Assembly (NCBI RefSeq): GCF_001613305.1
Contig: NZ_BDCC01000023.1
Location: forward strand, 1 to 64,000
Source of the DNA: Nocardia vaccinii NBRC 15922
Lineage (GTDB): Bacteria > Actinomycetota > Actinomycetes > Mycobacteriales > Mycobacteriaceae
Reading direction: 5' to 3'
DNA length: 64,000 nucleotides
Within the stretch, counting starts at the first letter, position 1, and each line of letters opens with the position of its first letter. Position numbers and translations under genes: made by a program. The notes below the pieces were generated by a model. The model was not told the origin of the DNA. It worked only from the letters and a program-made list of their open reading frames with translations, and did no database searches. This document shows, in pieces, positions 46,090 through 54,686 of this stretch.

Positions 46090-46562
46090 CTCCGACCGCC
46101 CTTCTGCCGCCCGGACCACTGGTCCACCCAGGCTCGCACACGCATCGCCCCGAGCGTGGCAATCTCGTTGGGACGCATGGAGATCTGGGGCCGATTGTCC
46201 GTATTGCCCCGAGTGTCGCCGCCTGTGTCGGCCACTCGCCGCCCCGACGCGATGCGACGCGATTTCGGCGCTGGCCTCACTTACCCACCGAAGCGAAGCG
46301 AGACGAAGCCCGACGTGCCCAGCGGGGGATCGTCTCTGTTCCGCTGGGAATCACCCGCGAAGCGAAAGGCTCAGAAAACCCTGCCGGAGCAGAGCGGAGG
46401 CAGAAAATCCAGCCCCCCGGTTATGAATGGGATTGCATCGTCATGCATAATCATTTGTGCGTGGTACGGGCCGCCGGGGGAGCGGGGTGGGCAGCGCCGC
46501 AGGCCCGGCGAGGCGGGCGCACAGACTTGGATACGCACGAAATTACTCGAGGAGTTACAGAC
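46090..46562. promoter_or_regulatory. argG upstream region: dispersed repeat, hairpin and ArgR element
   Basis: This 473-base gap has no gene. About 46287-46350 is an inverted copy of the repeat at window positions 1-60, sharing CGAAGCGA, GCCCAGCGG and a final CCGCTGG. A hairpin CCCAGCGG / CCGCTGGG spans 46318-46348. The element at 46422-46454 (TATGAATGGGATTGCAT to TGCATAATCAT) is the second copy of the argC operator and contains a CATAAT -10. Transcription would start near 46456, leaving a leader of about 107 bases before argG. Confidence 0.7.
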
Positions 46563-47765
46563 ATGGCCGATCGCGTCGTACTCGCCTACTCCGGCGGGCT
46601 GGACACCTCCGTCGCCATCAGCTGGATCGGCAAGGAGACCGGGGCCGAGGTGGTCGCGGTCGCGATCGACCTGGGCCAGGGTGGCGAGGATATGAACGTC
46701 GTGCGCCAGCGCGCGCTGGACTGCGGCGCTGTCGAGGCGGTCGTGGTCGACGCGCGTGACGAGTTCGCCGACGACTACTGCCTGCCGACCGTGCAGGCCA
46801 ACGCCCTCTATCAGGGCCAGTACCCGCTGGTCTCGGCGATCAGCCGTCCGCTGATCGTCAAGCACCTGGTGGAGGCCGCGAAGTTCCACGGTGCGAGCAC
46901 CGTCGCGCACGGCTGCACCGGTAAGGGCAACGACCAGGTCCGCTTCGAGGTCGGCATCGGCGCCCTGGCCCCCGACCTGAACGTCATCGCCCCGGTCCGC
47001 GACTACGCCTGGACCCGGGAGAAGGCCATCGCCTTCGCCGAGGAGAACAAGCTCCCGATCAACGTCACCAAGAAGTCGCCGTTCTCCATCGACCAGAACG
47101 TCTGGGGTCGCGCGGTCGAGACCGGCTTCCTCGAGGATCTGTGGAACGCGCCGACCAAGGACGTCTACGACTACACCGTCGATCCGACCATCAACTTCGA
47201 GGCGCCCGACGAGTTGGTCGTCAGCTTCGACAAGGGTGTGCCGGTGGCCATCGACGGCCGCCAGGTCACCGTACTCGAGGCGATCGTGGAGCTGAACCGG
47301 CGCGCGGGGCGTCAGGGCGTGGGCCGGTTGGACATGGTCGAGGACCGGTTGGTCGGTATCAAGAGTCGCGAGATCTACGAGGCTCCGGGCGCGATCGCGC
47401 TGATCACCGCGCATCAGGCGCTGGAGAACGTCACCCTGGAGCGTGAACTGGGCCGGTACAAGCGACAGGTCGAGCAGCGCTGGGGCGAGCTGGCCTACGA
47501 CGGCCTGTGGTACTCCCCGCTCAAGCGCGCCCTGGACGCGTTCGTGCGCGACACCCAGGAGCACGTCACCGGCGATATCCGCATGGTGCTGCACGGTGGC
47601 AACGTCGTGGTGAACGGTCGCCGCAGCGAGGAGTCGCTGTACGACTTCAACCTGGCCACCTACGACGAGGGCGATTCCTTCGACCAGTCGCTGGCCAAGG
47701 GTTTCGTGCAGATCCACGGCCTGTCCTCCAAGGTCGCCGCGCGCCGGGATCTGTTCAAGAAGTAA
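46563..47765 (+). CDS. argG: Argininosuccinate synthase
   Basis: Joins citrulline and aspartate using ATP. The 400-residue enzyme carries the ATP-pyrophosphatase P-loop AYSGGLDTSVA (about 8-18), the segment GCTGKGNDQVRFE, the citrulline site in RDYAWTREKAI and KKSPFSIDQNVWG. ATG 46563 with GGAGTTACAG upstream is chosen; the frame upstream to 46443 runs into the ArgR element. It stands apart from argCJBDFR and has its own operator copy and a strong double terminator. Confidence 0.97.
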   Translation: MADRVVLAYSGGLDTSVAISWIGKETGAEVVAVAIDLGQGGEDMNVVRQRALDCGAVEAVVVDARDEFADDYCLPTVQANALYQGQYPLVSAISRPLIVKHLVEAAKFHGASTVAHGCTGKGNDQVRFEVGIGALAPDLNVIAPVRDYAWTREKAIAFAEENKLPINVTKKSPFSIDQNVWGRAVETGFLEDLWNAPTKDVYDYTVDPTINFEAPDELVVSFDKGVPVAIDGRQVTVLEAIVELNRRAGRQGVGRLDMVEDRLVGIKSREIYEAPGAIALITAHQALENVTLERELGRYKRQVEQRWGELAYDGLWYSPLKRALDAFVRDTQEHVTGDIRMVLHGGNVVVNGRRSEESLYDFNLATYDEGDSFDQSLAKGFVQIHGLSSKVAARRDLFKK

Positions 47766-47812
47766 CGACTCGACCCGGTGACGCGGTGTCGTTGCCGGGC
47801 GTGCGCCGGGAC

Positions 47813-47917
47813 GCGGGTCCGCTGTGGCGACGCAGCGGACCCGCGAGGCTCGACCGTCGGCTGCTCGCACAGGTAGCAGGAGTAGCCTGCGAGCCGCCGG
47901 GTGATCTCACCCGGCGG
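47813..47917 (+). terminator. Two consecutive perfect hairpins after argG
   Basis: GCGGGTCCGCT / AGCGGACCCGC (47813-47844, 11-bp arms, 10-base loop) and CCGCCGGGTGA / TCACCCGGCGG (47894-47917, 11-bp arms, 2-base loop) are both perfect. They lie 48 and 129 bases after the argG stop, and probably terminate its transcript and separate it from the methyltransferase gene. Confidence 0.75.
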
Positions 47918-48036
47918 TCGTGCGAAGCGGAAATCGTGCGTCGCGACGGTGACCGGCCACAGCCGTGTGCTCGTTGCCGGGTGTCGTGATCGCGCAGCGT
48001 TATCGCGCGAAAGGGATTGGCCGACAGGAGGATCCG

Positions 48037-48927
48037 ATGCGTACCGACGACGACAGCTGGGATATCACCGAGAGCGTGGGCGCGACCGCCGTGGGCGTCG
48101 CGGCGATGCGTGCCAGGGAGACCTCGCGTACCGACGCGCTGTTCCAGGATCCCTATGCCGCCAAGCTGGTCGAGGCCGTGGGATCCGGGTGGGACAAGAT
48201 CCTGCGTGGTCAGGTGGGTACCGATCCCGAACGCAGCCGGTTGTACGGTCCGCTGAACGCCATGATGACCGCTCGCACGGTGTACATCGACGAATATTTC
48301 GACGCGGTGGGTGCAGCCGGGATCCGGCAGGTCGTCATCCTGGCGGCAGGGCTGGACGCGCGGGCATATCGGATCGAGTGGCCTTCGGGCACAGTACTTT
48401 TCGAGCTGGATCAGCCGAAGGTGTTGGAGTTCAAGGCAACCGCGCTCGCGGGGGACGAGCCCACTGCTGATCGTCGCGAGGTGGCGATAGATCTGCGTCA
48501 GGACTGGCCGAAGGCATTGCGCGACAACGGCTTCGATCCGACGCTGCCCACCGCCTGGTTGGCCGAGGGACTGTTGCGTTACCTGCCGGGCGAGGCGCAG
48601 GACCGGCTGTTCGACAACATCGCCGACCTCAGCGTCCCGGGCAGCACCATCGCCCTGAACATGGGCCAGGGGCGGCCGCTGCGGAATTCCGAGATCCGTG
48701 CCGAGCGGGAGAAGATGATGGCGCAGGCCGGGATCCGGATCGACGTGGAGAACCTCTGGTACTCGACGGACGACCGCACCGACCCCCGCGACTGGTTCGC
48801 CGAGCACGGCTGGAAGGTCACCGCAGCCGACCCGGTCACGGTGCTGACCGAACACGGGCGCGAGGTACCGGACACAGTGCGCGAGGGATTGCGCAACCAC
48901 ATTCTGATGACAGCTGTGCGCCCCTGA
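48037..48927 (+). CDS. SAM-dependent methyltransferase, LCMT/PPM1-like
   Basis: A 296-residue class I methyltransferase of the leucine-carboxyl-methyltransferase-like family that is expanded in mycobacteria and Nocardia. Motifs are VGVAAMRARETSRTDALFQD (20 residues in the N-terminal block), RTVYIDEYF, the SAM-binding VILAAGLDARAYRI and LAEGLLRYLPGEAQDRLF. Substrate unknown; members act on polyketides, lipids and small metabolites. ATG follows GGAGGA. It sits between argG and argH, which are adjacent in many relatives, so it is probably an insertion into the cluster. Confidence 0.85.
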   Translation: MRTDDDSWDITESVGATAVGVAAMRARETSRTDALFQDPYAAKLVEAVGSGWDKILRGQVGTDPERSRLYGPLNAMMTARTVYIDEYFDAVGAAGIRQVVILAAGLDARAYRIEWPSGTVLFELDQPKVLEFKATALAGDEPTADRREVAIDLRQDWPKALRDNGFDPTLPTAWLAEGLLRYLPGEAQDRLFDNIADLSVPGSTIALNMGQGRPLRNSEIRAEREKMMAQAGIRIDVENLWYSTDDRTDPRDWFAEHGWKVTAADPVTVLTEHGREVPDTVREGLRNHILMTAVRP

Positions 48928-48976
48928 GCGCCACGGCACCGACGACCGCGATACGCGGGTGAGGAGAGCACGACCG

Positions 48977-50398
48977 ATGACCGATGGCGGCAGCACCAAC
49001 GAAGGGGCCCTGTGGGGCGGACGTTTCGCGTCCGGCCCCGCCGCGGCGATGGCGGCGCTGAGCAAGTCGACCCATTTCGACTGGGTGCTGGCCCCTTACG
49101 ACACCCGCGCGTCGAAAGCGCATGCGCGCGTGCTGCACAAGGCTGGTCTGCTGTCCGCCGACGATTTGGCTGCGATGTTGAACGGCCTGGAACGCCTTGC
49201 CGCGGATGTCGATTCGGGCGCGTTCATCCCTGCCGAGGCCGATGAGGATGTGCACGGCGCGCTCGAACGCGGGCTCATCGAACGGGTCGGCGCCGAACTC
49301 GGCGGTCGCCTGCGCGCGGGACGCTCCCGCAACGATCAGGTGGCCACGCTGTTCCGGATGTGGTTGCGCGATGCGGTCCGTCGCGTCGCGGCCGGGGTGC
49401 TGGACGTGGTCGACGCGCTGGTCGCGCAGGCCGCCGCGCATCCGGAGGCGGTCATGCCCGGTAAGACTCATCTGCAGGCCGCGCAGCCGGTACTGCTGGC
49501 TCATCATCTGCTCGCGCACGCCCATCCGCTGCTGCGCGATATCGATCGGCTGCGCGATTTCGACAAGCGTGCCGCGATCTCCCCGTACGGTTCGGGCGCG
49601 CTGGCCGGTTCCTCACTGGGGCTGGATCCCGAGGCGATCGCCGCCGACCTGGATTTCAGTGCGGCCGCGGCGAATTCGATCGATGCCACCTCCTCGCGTG
49701 ATTTCGCCGCCGAGGCAGCCTTCGTGCTGGCCATGACCGCGGTGGATCTGTCCCGGATGGCCGAGGAGATCATCCTGTGGAGCACACCGGAATTCGGCTA
49801 CATCACTCTGGCCGACGCCTGGTCCACCGGATCGTCGATCATGCCGCAGAAGAAGAACCCGGACGTCTCCGAGCTGACCAGGGGTAAGGCGGGCCGGCTG
49901 ATCGGCAATCTGACCGGCCTGCTCGCCACGCTCAAGGCTCAACCGCTGGCGTACAACCGAGATCTGCAGGAGGACAAGGAACCCCTGTTCGATTCGGTGG
50001 CCCAGCTCGAACTGCTGCTGCCCGCCATCGCCGGCCTGGTGTCCACCTCGACCTTCCACACCGACCGGATGGCCGAATTGGCCCCCGCCGGTTACACCCT
50101 CGCCACCGATATCGCCGAATGGCTTGTCCGCCAGGGTGTTCCGTTCCGTGTCGCGCACGAGGCGGCCGGCGCCTGCGTCCGGGTCGCGGAGTCTCGCGTC
50201 GTGGGCTTGGACGAGCTCACCGACGCCGAATTCGCCGCCGTGGACCCGGCACTGACGCCGCGGGTCCGCGAGGTGCTCACCGTCGAGGGCTCGATCGCCT
50301 CCCGCAACGCCCGCGGCGGCACCGCCGGAGTCCGGGTCGCCGAGCAGCTCGACGAGGTCCGCGAGTCCGCCGCCGAGTGTCGCGCCTGGCTGGTCTGA
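48977..50398 (+). CDS. argH: Argininosuccinate lyase
   Basis: Last arginine step: argininosuccinate to arginine and fumarate. The 473-residue fumarase-superfamily enzyme shows LWGGRFASGPAAAM, HGALERGLIE, RSRNDQVATLFRMW, the catalytic THLQAAQPV and the signature GSSIMPQKKNPDVSELTRGK. ATG 48977 has GAGGAGAG upstream, in preference to an in-frame start 18 bases earlier. No ArgR-like element was seen directly before it, so it may depend on another promoter. Confidence 0.96.
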   Translation: MTDGGSTNEGALWGGRFASGPAAAMAALSKSTHFDWVLAPYDTRASKAHARVLHKAGLLSADDLAAMLNGLERLAADVDSGAFIPAEADEDVHGALERGLIERVGAELGGRLRAGRSRNDQVATLFRMWLRDAVRRVAAGVLDVVDALVAQAAAHPEAVMPGKTHLQAAQPVLLAHHLLAHAHPLLRDIDRLRDFDKRAAISPYGSGALAGSSLGLDPEAIAADLDFSAAAANSIDATSSRDFAAEAAFVLAMTAVDLSRMAEEIILWSTPEFGYITLADAWSTGSSIMPQKKNPDVSELTRGKAGRLIGNLTGLLATLKAQPLAYNRDLQEDKEPLFDSVAQLELLLPAIAGLVSTSTFHTDRMAELAPAGYTLATDIAEWLVRQGVPFRVAHEAAGACVRVAESRVVGLDELTDAEFAAVDPALTPRVREVLTVEGSIASRNARGGTAGVRVAEQLDEVRESAAECRAWLV

Positions 50399-50684
50399 TC
50401 ACCGCCGAGCCGGATCGCTTGTCTCAGCGGCCCGGAGTTCGGCGTGTCTCGCCGAAACCGAGTTGGTTCGCGGTCGCCGGGAGACGGGCCGTACCACCGC
50501 CAGCGGTTGTCGCGAGTCGAGATTCCACTGGTCGGATCGCGCCGTCGCGGGGACGGGACCTTTCCTCGACGAGGGTTCGGTCAGCGAGGCTGGAAGTCGC
50601 GGCAGGCAGTGGTCGTCGTACTGTGGCTGCGACGAAGGGAGCAGCTGTGGTTGTCGAGCTGTGTGGCGGCCGGGGCGCCCGGAT

Positions 50685-51287
50685 ATGACGAATTCTGCTG
50701 TCGCCGAGCGTATTCGCGGCAATATAGCCGGATTCACCCGGATCGCCGCCACGGGTGGTCGCGCCGCGGCCGTGGTGATCTGCGTCGTGGACGATCCCGG
50801 CGAGCCGCACGTCCTGCTGATCCGGCGGGCGTACCGCGGGATGAACAGTGGTCAGTGGGCATTTCCCGGCGGCAAGATCGAGCCCGGCGAGCGCGCGGTG
50901 GCGGCCGGGCTGCGGGAGGTCCAAGAGGAGATCGGCCTGGACCTCGCCGAATCCGATGTACTGGGTGTGCTGGACGATTTCGTCACCGACTCCGGATTCG
51001 TGATGACCCCGTTCATCGCCCTGACCGCTGCGCCCGCGCGGTTGCACCCCAACCCCGACGAGGTCGATTCGGTTCACGAGGTCACCCTGGAACGTCTGGT
51101 CGGCGATGATCTGCCGGGCTGGACGACGACTCCGGCCGGGGTGCGGCTGCTGAATATGCCCCTGCGCGAGCGGATGAGGATCCACGCCCCCACCGGTGCG
51201 ATCCTCTACCAGTTCCGCGAGGTGGCCCTGCTGGGGCGGCACACTCGGGTCCGCGATCTGCATCAGCCCGAATTCACCCGCGAATGA
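50685..51287 (+). CDS. Nudix hydrolase, CoA-pyrophosphatase-like
   Basis: A 200-residue Nudix protein. The Nudix box is GGKIEPGERAVAAGLREV followed by QEEIGL, with all metal-binding glutamates present. The layout resembles NudL/CoAse-type enzymes that split coenzyme A or related diphosphates, though the full CoA motif is not certain. ATG 50685 is chosen (MTNSAVAERIRG); the frame is open further upstream but Cys/Arg-rich and unlike protein. Confidence 0.82.
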   Translation: MTNSAVAERIRGNIAGFTRIAATGGRAAAVVICVVDDPGEPHVLLIRRAYRGMNSGQWAFPGGKIEPGERAVAAGLREVQEEIGLDLAESDVLGVLDDFVTDSGFVMTPFIALTAAPARLHPNPDEVDSVHEVTLERLVGDDLPGWTTTPAGVRLLNMPLRERMRIHAPTGAILYQFREVALLGRHTRVRDLHQPEFTRE

Positions 51288-51296
51288 GGGTTCTTC

Positions 51297-51827
51297 ATGC
51301 CTGATTACCACGGCCCCTGCCGGATCACCGTCACCTCGGTCGAGGCCCTGTGGCCGCAACGGGTGGCGGTTCGCATCGGCAGCCAGAGCCACACCTACGC
51401 GGCCGTTCTTCCGGGCACGCCGGGTGCGTCCTGCGGGATCGATGAGGAGAACTGGGAGTTACTGCTGCAGCACTGGGTCGACGGCTCGTGGCGGTCGAAT
51501 ATTCGGCTCGTCATCGATGATTGGATCACCGACGGCAATATCGAGCGTCAGGTGATCCACAGCAAGGATCACGACTGGCCGGAGGACCGCGCCGAACGCA
51601 ACCTCGTGGTCACCCTGGAACGCGATATCGAGGTCGACCGGTGCCGCGACCGGAACCGCCCGACGGCCGCACCCCGCGCCTCGGCTACCGTGTCCGATCA
51701 GCAATCCCCGCAACAGTATTCGTCCCCCCTGCGCGCAGCCTCGGCCACCCACCGCTCCGCCCCGCGGCACACCGGCCCGGTCGTCCGCCCGACCCGCTCC
51801 GACCCGGCGGCCGGAACCGGCACGTGA
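51297..51827 (+). CDS. Hypothetical protein with disordered C-terminus
   Basis: A 176-residue protein of unknown function. The first 115 residues look folded and beta-rich (CRITVTSVEALWPQRVAVRI, then Trp-rich NWELLLQHWVDGSWRSN), the rest is Pro/Arg/Ser-rich and probably disordered. It starts nine bases after the Nudix gene and is likely in the same transcript. I recognise no domain. Confidence 0.6.
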   Translation: MPDYHGPCRITVTSVEALWPQRVAVRIGSQSHTYAAVLPGTPGASCGIDEENWELLLQHWVDGSWRSNIRLVIDDWITDGNIERQVIHSKDHDWPEDRAERNLVVTLERDIEVDRCRDRNRPTAAPRASATVSDQQSPQQYSSPLRAASATHRSAPRHTGPVVRPTRSDPAAGTGT

Positions 51828-51885
51828 GGCGCGGATCCGAAGCGGTCGAAATTCACTCGCCGATGATCCCCGATATCCTCCGCCA

Positions 51886-52209
51886 GTGACGTTTCTGCTG
51901 CTCGCGCTCGCGATCGTGTCCGAGGTCTCGGCGACGGTATCGCTCAAACTCTCCGAGGGCTTCACCCGCCTGGTGCCCTCGATCGTCGTCGTCATCGGAT
52001 ACCTGGCCGCCTTCTTCTTCCTCTCCCAGGCCCTGAAACGCGGCATGTCCATCGCCGTCGCCTACGGCATCTGGTCCGCCATCGGCGTCGCGGCAGTAGC
52101 CGCAATCGGCGCAATGTTCCTCCGCGAAACCCTGAGTCTGATCCAGCTGGGCGGAATAGCCCTGGTAATCCTCGGCGTCCTGGCCCTGGAACTGGGCCGC
52201 GCCAACTGA
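51886..52209 (+). CDS. Small multidrug resistance (SMR) family transporter
   Basis: A 107-residue inner-membrane protein with four helices, acting as a dimer that exports cations in exchange for protons. The essential membrane Glu lies in IVSEVSATVSLKLSEGFTRL (about residue 13); YLAAFFFLSQALK and VAYGIWSAIGVA are family segments with Tyr and Trp of the binding pocket. It belongs to the EmrE/Mmr group; the substrate range is unknown. The start is GTG. Confidence 0.9.
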   Translation: MTFLLLALAIVSEVSATVSLKLSEGFTRLVPSIVVVIGYLAAFFFLSQALKRGMSIAVAYGIWSAIGVAAVAAIGAMFLRETLSLIQLGGIALVILGVLALELGRAN

Positions 52210-52275
52210 CCCCGCGCGGCTGATCGCAGGAGACACTCAGCGAGCACGGATCAAGTCGGCGTGTGCGATGTGAGC

Positions 52276-52414
52276 GGCTGCCCTTTGGATTGCTTCGGGG
52301 CGACGCATCGTCCTGCTGACGGTGTTCCGCAAACATCGGATGCGGGAGACTGCCGAGATCGTGCGTGCGATGATGCGCTGCATCGCTGAGGCTCATGCCG
52401 TGGAGGAGGAATAG
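52276..52414 (+). pseudogene. Decayed RelE/HigB-like toxin fragment
   Basis: Only the C-terminal part of a RelE/HigB (Gp49-like) toxin remains. The first segment reads LWIASGRRIVLLTVFRKHRM with a following RETAEIVRA; then one extra base near 52380 shifts the frame, after which CIAEAHAVEEE and a stop follow at 52414. An in-frame TGA (52270-52272) and no start lie upstream. The toxin is therefore truncated and frameshifted, directly in front of an intact antitoxin gene. Confidence 0.7.
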
Positions 52415-52419
52415 GTCCC

Positions 52420-52719
52420 ATGGATGAACGCAGTAGCTGGTCGGAGATGCGTGCGGAGGTCATGGCACGACCGGGTGCCGGTGCCGCCTACGAGGCGGCG
52501 CGGATCAGGTTCGAACTCGGCGCCGCAGTACGCGGCCTGCGTGAGAAGACGGGGCTGACTCAGGTTGAGCTCGCCGATCGTGCCGGTTCGAAGCAACCGG
52601 CGGTGGCGCGACTGGAGGCCGGAGACACGATGCCGACAATTCCTGTGCTGGAACGGATTGCCGAGGCGTTGGGGGTGCGGTTGAGTGTCGAGTTTCGGCC
52701 GTTGCGGGAGGCCGGGTAG
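52420..52719 (+). CDS. XRE-family antitoxin-like regulator
   Basis: A 99-residue helix-turn-helix protein of the HigA/antitoxin type. The HTH spans LGAAVRGLREKTGLTQVELA and AGSKQPAVARLEAGDTMPTI (about 30-72), followed by a short LEVRL-like end (EALGVRLSVEFRPL). It begins six bases after the remains of a RelE/HigB toxin gene, the usual toxin-then-antitoxin order. With the toxin broken it may persist as a solitary repressor. Confidence 0.85.
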   Translation: MDERSSWSEMRAEVMARPGAGAAYEAARIRFELGAAVRGLREKTGLTQVELADRAGSKQPAVARLEAGDTMPTIPVLERIAEALGVRLSVEFRPLREAG

Positions 52720-52838
52720 GTTCCGGTCGCTTGCGCGGCGCAATCTTTCGTGATTCGGGCGTGGGTGGGGGTGGTGAGCGTTAACATCGGGCGGACGGGC
52801 CGGGTGGCCGGTCGGTCGATGTCGACGAGGTGATCGCC

Positions 52839-53600
52839 ATGCCTTCCGTGGTTCTCGAAGCCGAGGATGTGGTCAAACGCTACGGGAGCGTGGAGGCGTT
52901 GCGGGGGGCCAGCTTTCAGGTGCGTGCGGGGGAGGTCGTCGCACTGATCGGCGACAATGGGGCGGGGAAATCCACTCTGGTGAAATGTCTTTCGGGTGCG
53001 GAGCAGCCCGACGGCGGGCGCATCCTGCTCGACGGCGAGCCGGTGCGGATGGGATCGCCGGTCGAGGCGCGCAGGTTGGGGGTGGAGACCGTCTATCAGG
53101 ATCTCGCCGTCGCTCCCGATCTGGATCCGGCGGCGAATCTGTTCCTGGGGCGCGAACTGTTCCGTCGCGGAATTCGCGGGCGGATCGGGATGCTCGATCG
53201 TAAGGCCATGAAAACGCAGGCCGCCGAGCACTTTCGGCGTCTCGGCGTGACACTTCCCCGAGACGATGTGCCGATCGGTGCGCTGTCGGGAGGTCAGCGG
53301 CAGACCGTCGCGGTGGCGCGGGCGGTGATGTGGGCCAGCAAGGTCGTGTTCATGGACGAGCCGACCGCCGCGCTGGGCGTTGTGCAGCGTGAGCGCGTGC
53401 TCGAGGTCATCGGCCGGGTGCGTGACCAGGGCATCGCGGTCGTGCTGATCAGTCACAACATGCCCGAGGTGCTCTCGGTTGCCGACCGGATCGAGGTGTT
53501 GCGGCTCGGCCGCCGCGTGGCGCGCTTCGACTCCGAGGCCACTCTCGGGCAATTGGTCGGTGCGATGACCGGGGCGTTGACCACCGAGGACGCGGCATGA
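52839..53600 (+). CDS. Sugar ABC transporter ATP-binding protein
   Basis: A 253-residue ABC ATPase with Walker A GDNGAGKST (about 36-44), signature LSGGQRQTVAVARA, Walker B KVVFMDEPTAAL and the switch His in LISHNMPEV. It matches the single-module branch of monosaccharide importers (FrcA-like), whereas RbsA-type ATPases are twice this length. ATG 52839 with GAGGTG upstream is preferred. A -10-like TAACAT lies at 52782-52787. It overlaps the permease gene by four bases. Confidence 0.9.
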   Translation: MPSVVLEAEDVVKRYGSVEALRGASFQVRAGEVVALIGDNGAGKSTLVKCLSGAEQPDGGRILLDGEPVRMGSPVEARRLGVETVYQDLAVAPDLDPAANLFLGRELFRRGIRGRIGMLDRKAMKTQAAEHFRRLGVTLPRDDVPIGALSGGQRQTVAVARAVMWASKVVFMDEPTAALGVVQRERVLEVIGRVRDQGIAVVLISHNMPEVLSVADRIEVLRLGRRVARFDSEATLGQLVGAMTGALTTEDAA

Positions 53601-54658
53601 GCGAGCACGGCGAGCGGCCGGCGGGCACCGCCGGTTCGGTGCCGGAGACCTTCGAGCCTCCCGAACACACACTGTGGCAGCGTATTTCGGGGATCAGCAC
53701 GGTGTGGATCGGTCTGGTGCTGATCGTGCTGTACCTGGCATTCAGCATCGCGCGGCCCGATGCTTTCCCCACCCGGTTCACCTTGCAGACCCTGCTGATC
53801 GAGACGTCGGTGCTGCTCGTGCTCTCGATCGGGATGACCTTCGTGATCATCACCGCGGGCATCGACCTCTCGGTCGGCATGGTGCTGATCTTCTCCGGGG
53901 TCATCGGATCGAAGACGATGGAGTGGCTCAGTCCGGGCCAGGACGCGAGCCATGCCGGATGGGAAATCATCGCGGCCGGATTCGTGACCTCCCTTGCCGG
54001 GGGCGCACTCTGGGGTCTGATCAACGGGGTACTGGTGGCGCGGGCCAAGATTCCGCCACTCATCGTCACCCTCGGCTCTTTCGGTGCGGCCCTCGGTGCT
54101 GCCCAGCTCATCACCGGCGGCGTGGACACCCGCACCGTGCCCGAGAATCTGCGCGACTCACTGGGTTTCGGCACCCTGCTCGGCGGCGTGCCGGATCTGG
54201 TGCTGGTCGCGCTCGTGGTCACGCTGTTCGGCGCGTGGTTGCTGCACACCACCCGATTCGGCCGCTACACCTACGCGATCGGCTCCAATGCCGAGGCCGC
54301 GCGGCGTTCGGGCATCGGCGTCACCCGGCATCTGATCCTGGTGTACCTGATGACCGGGTTGCTGTCCGGGCTGGCCGGATTCATGAATCTCGCCTACTTC
54401 GGCACCACCACCATCGCCGGTCACGGCACCGACAATCTGGACGCCATCGCCGGTGTCGTCATCGGCGGCACCAGCCTGTTCGGCGGGACCGGAACGATAG
54501 TCGGCACCGTGATCGGCGTTTTCATTCCGTCGGTGCTGCGCAAGGGATTCGTCATCGCGGGAGTGCCGGTGTTCTGGCAGCCGATCGCCGTGAGCATCGT
54601 CCTGGTGGCCGCCGTCTGGTTCGACCAATTGCGTCGGAAGGCGCGGGATCGCAAGTAA
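53597..54658 (+). CDS. Sugar ABC transporter permease
   Basis: A 353-residue RbsC/FrcB-type permease with about eight to ten membrane helices after a 35-residue hydrophilic N-terminus. Family blocks include FVIITAGIDLSVGMVL, ARAKIPPLIVTLGSFGAALG, YAIGSNAEAARRSGI (the coupling loop to the ATPase) and LDAIAGVVIGGTSLFGGTGT. It imports a monosaccharide or similar small polyol together with the flanking ATPase and binding protein. Confidence 0.92.
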   Translation: MSEHGERPAGTAGSVPETFEPPEHTLWQRISGISTVWIGLVLIVLYLAFSIARPDAFPTRFTLQTLLIETSVLLVLSIGMTFVIITAGIDLSVGMVLIFSGVIGSKTMEWLSPGQDASHAGWEIIAAGFVTSLAGGALWGLINGVLVARAKIPPLIVTLGSFGAALGAAQLITGGVDTRTVPENLRDSLGFGTLLGGVPDLVLVALVVTLFGAWLLHTTRFGRYTYAIGSNAEAARRSGIGVTRHLILVYLMTGLLSGLAGFMNLAYFGTTTIAGHGTDNLDAIAGVVIGGTSLFGGTGTIVGTVIGVFIPSVLRKGFVIAGVPVFWQPIAVSIVLVAAVWFDQLRRKARDRK

Positions 54659-54686
54659 CACGGAATGAATGAAGGTGAGGGCGGAG

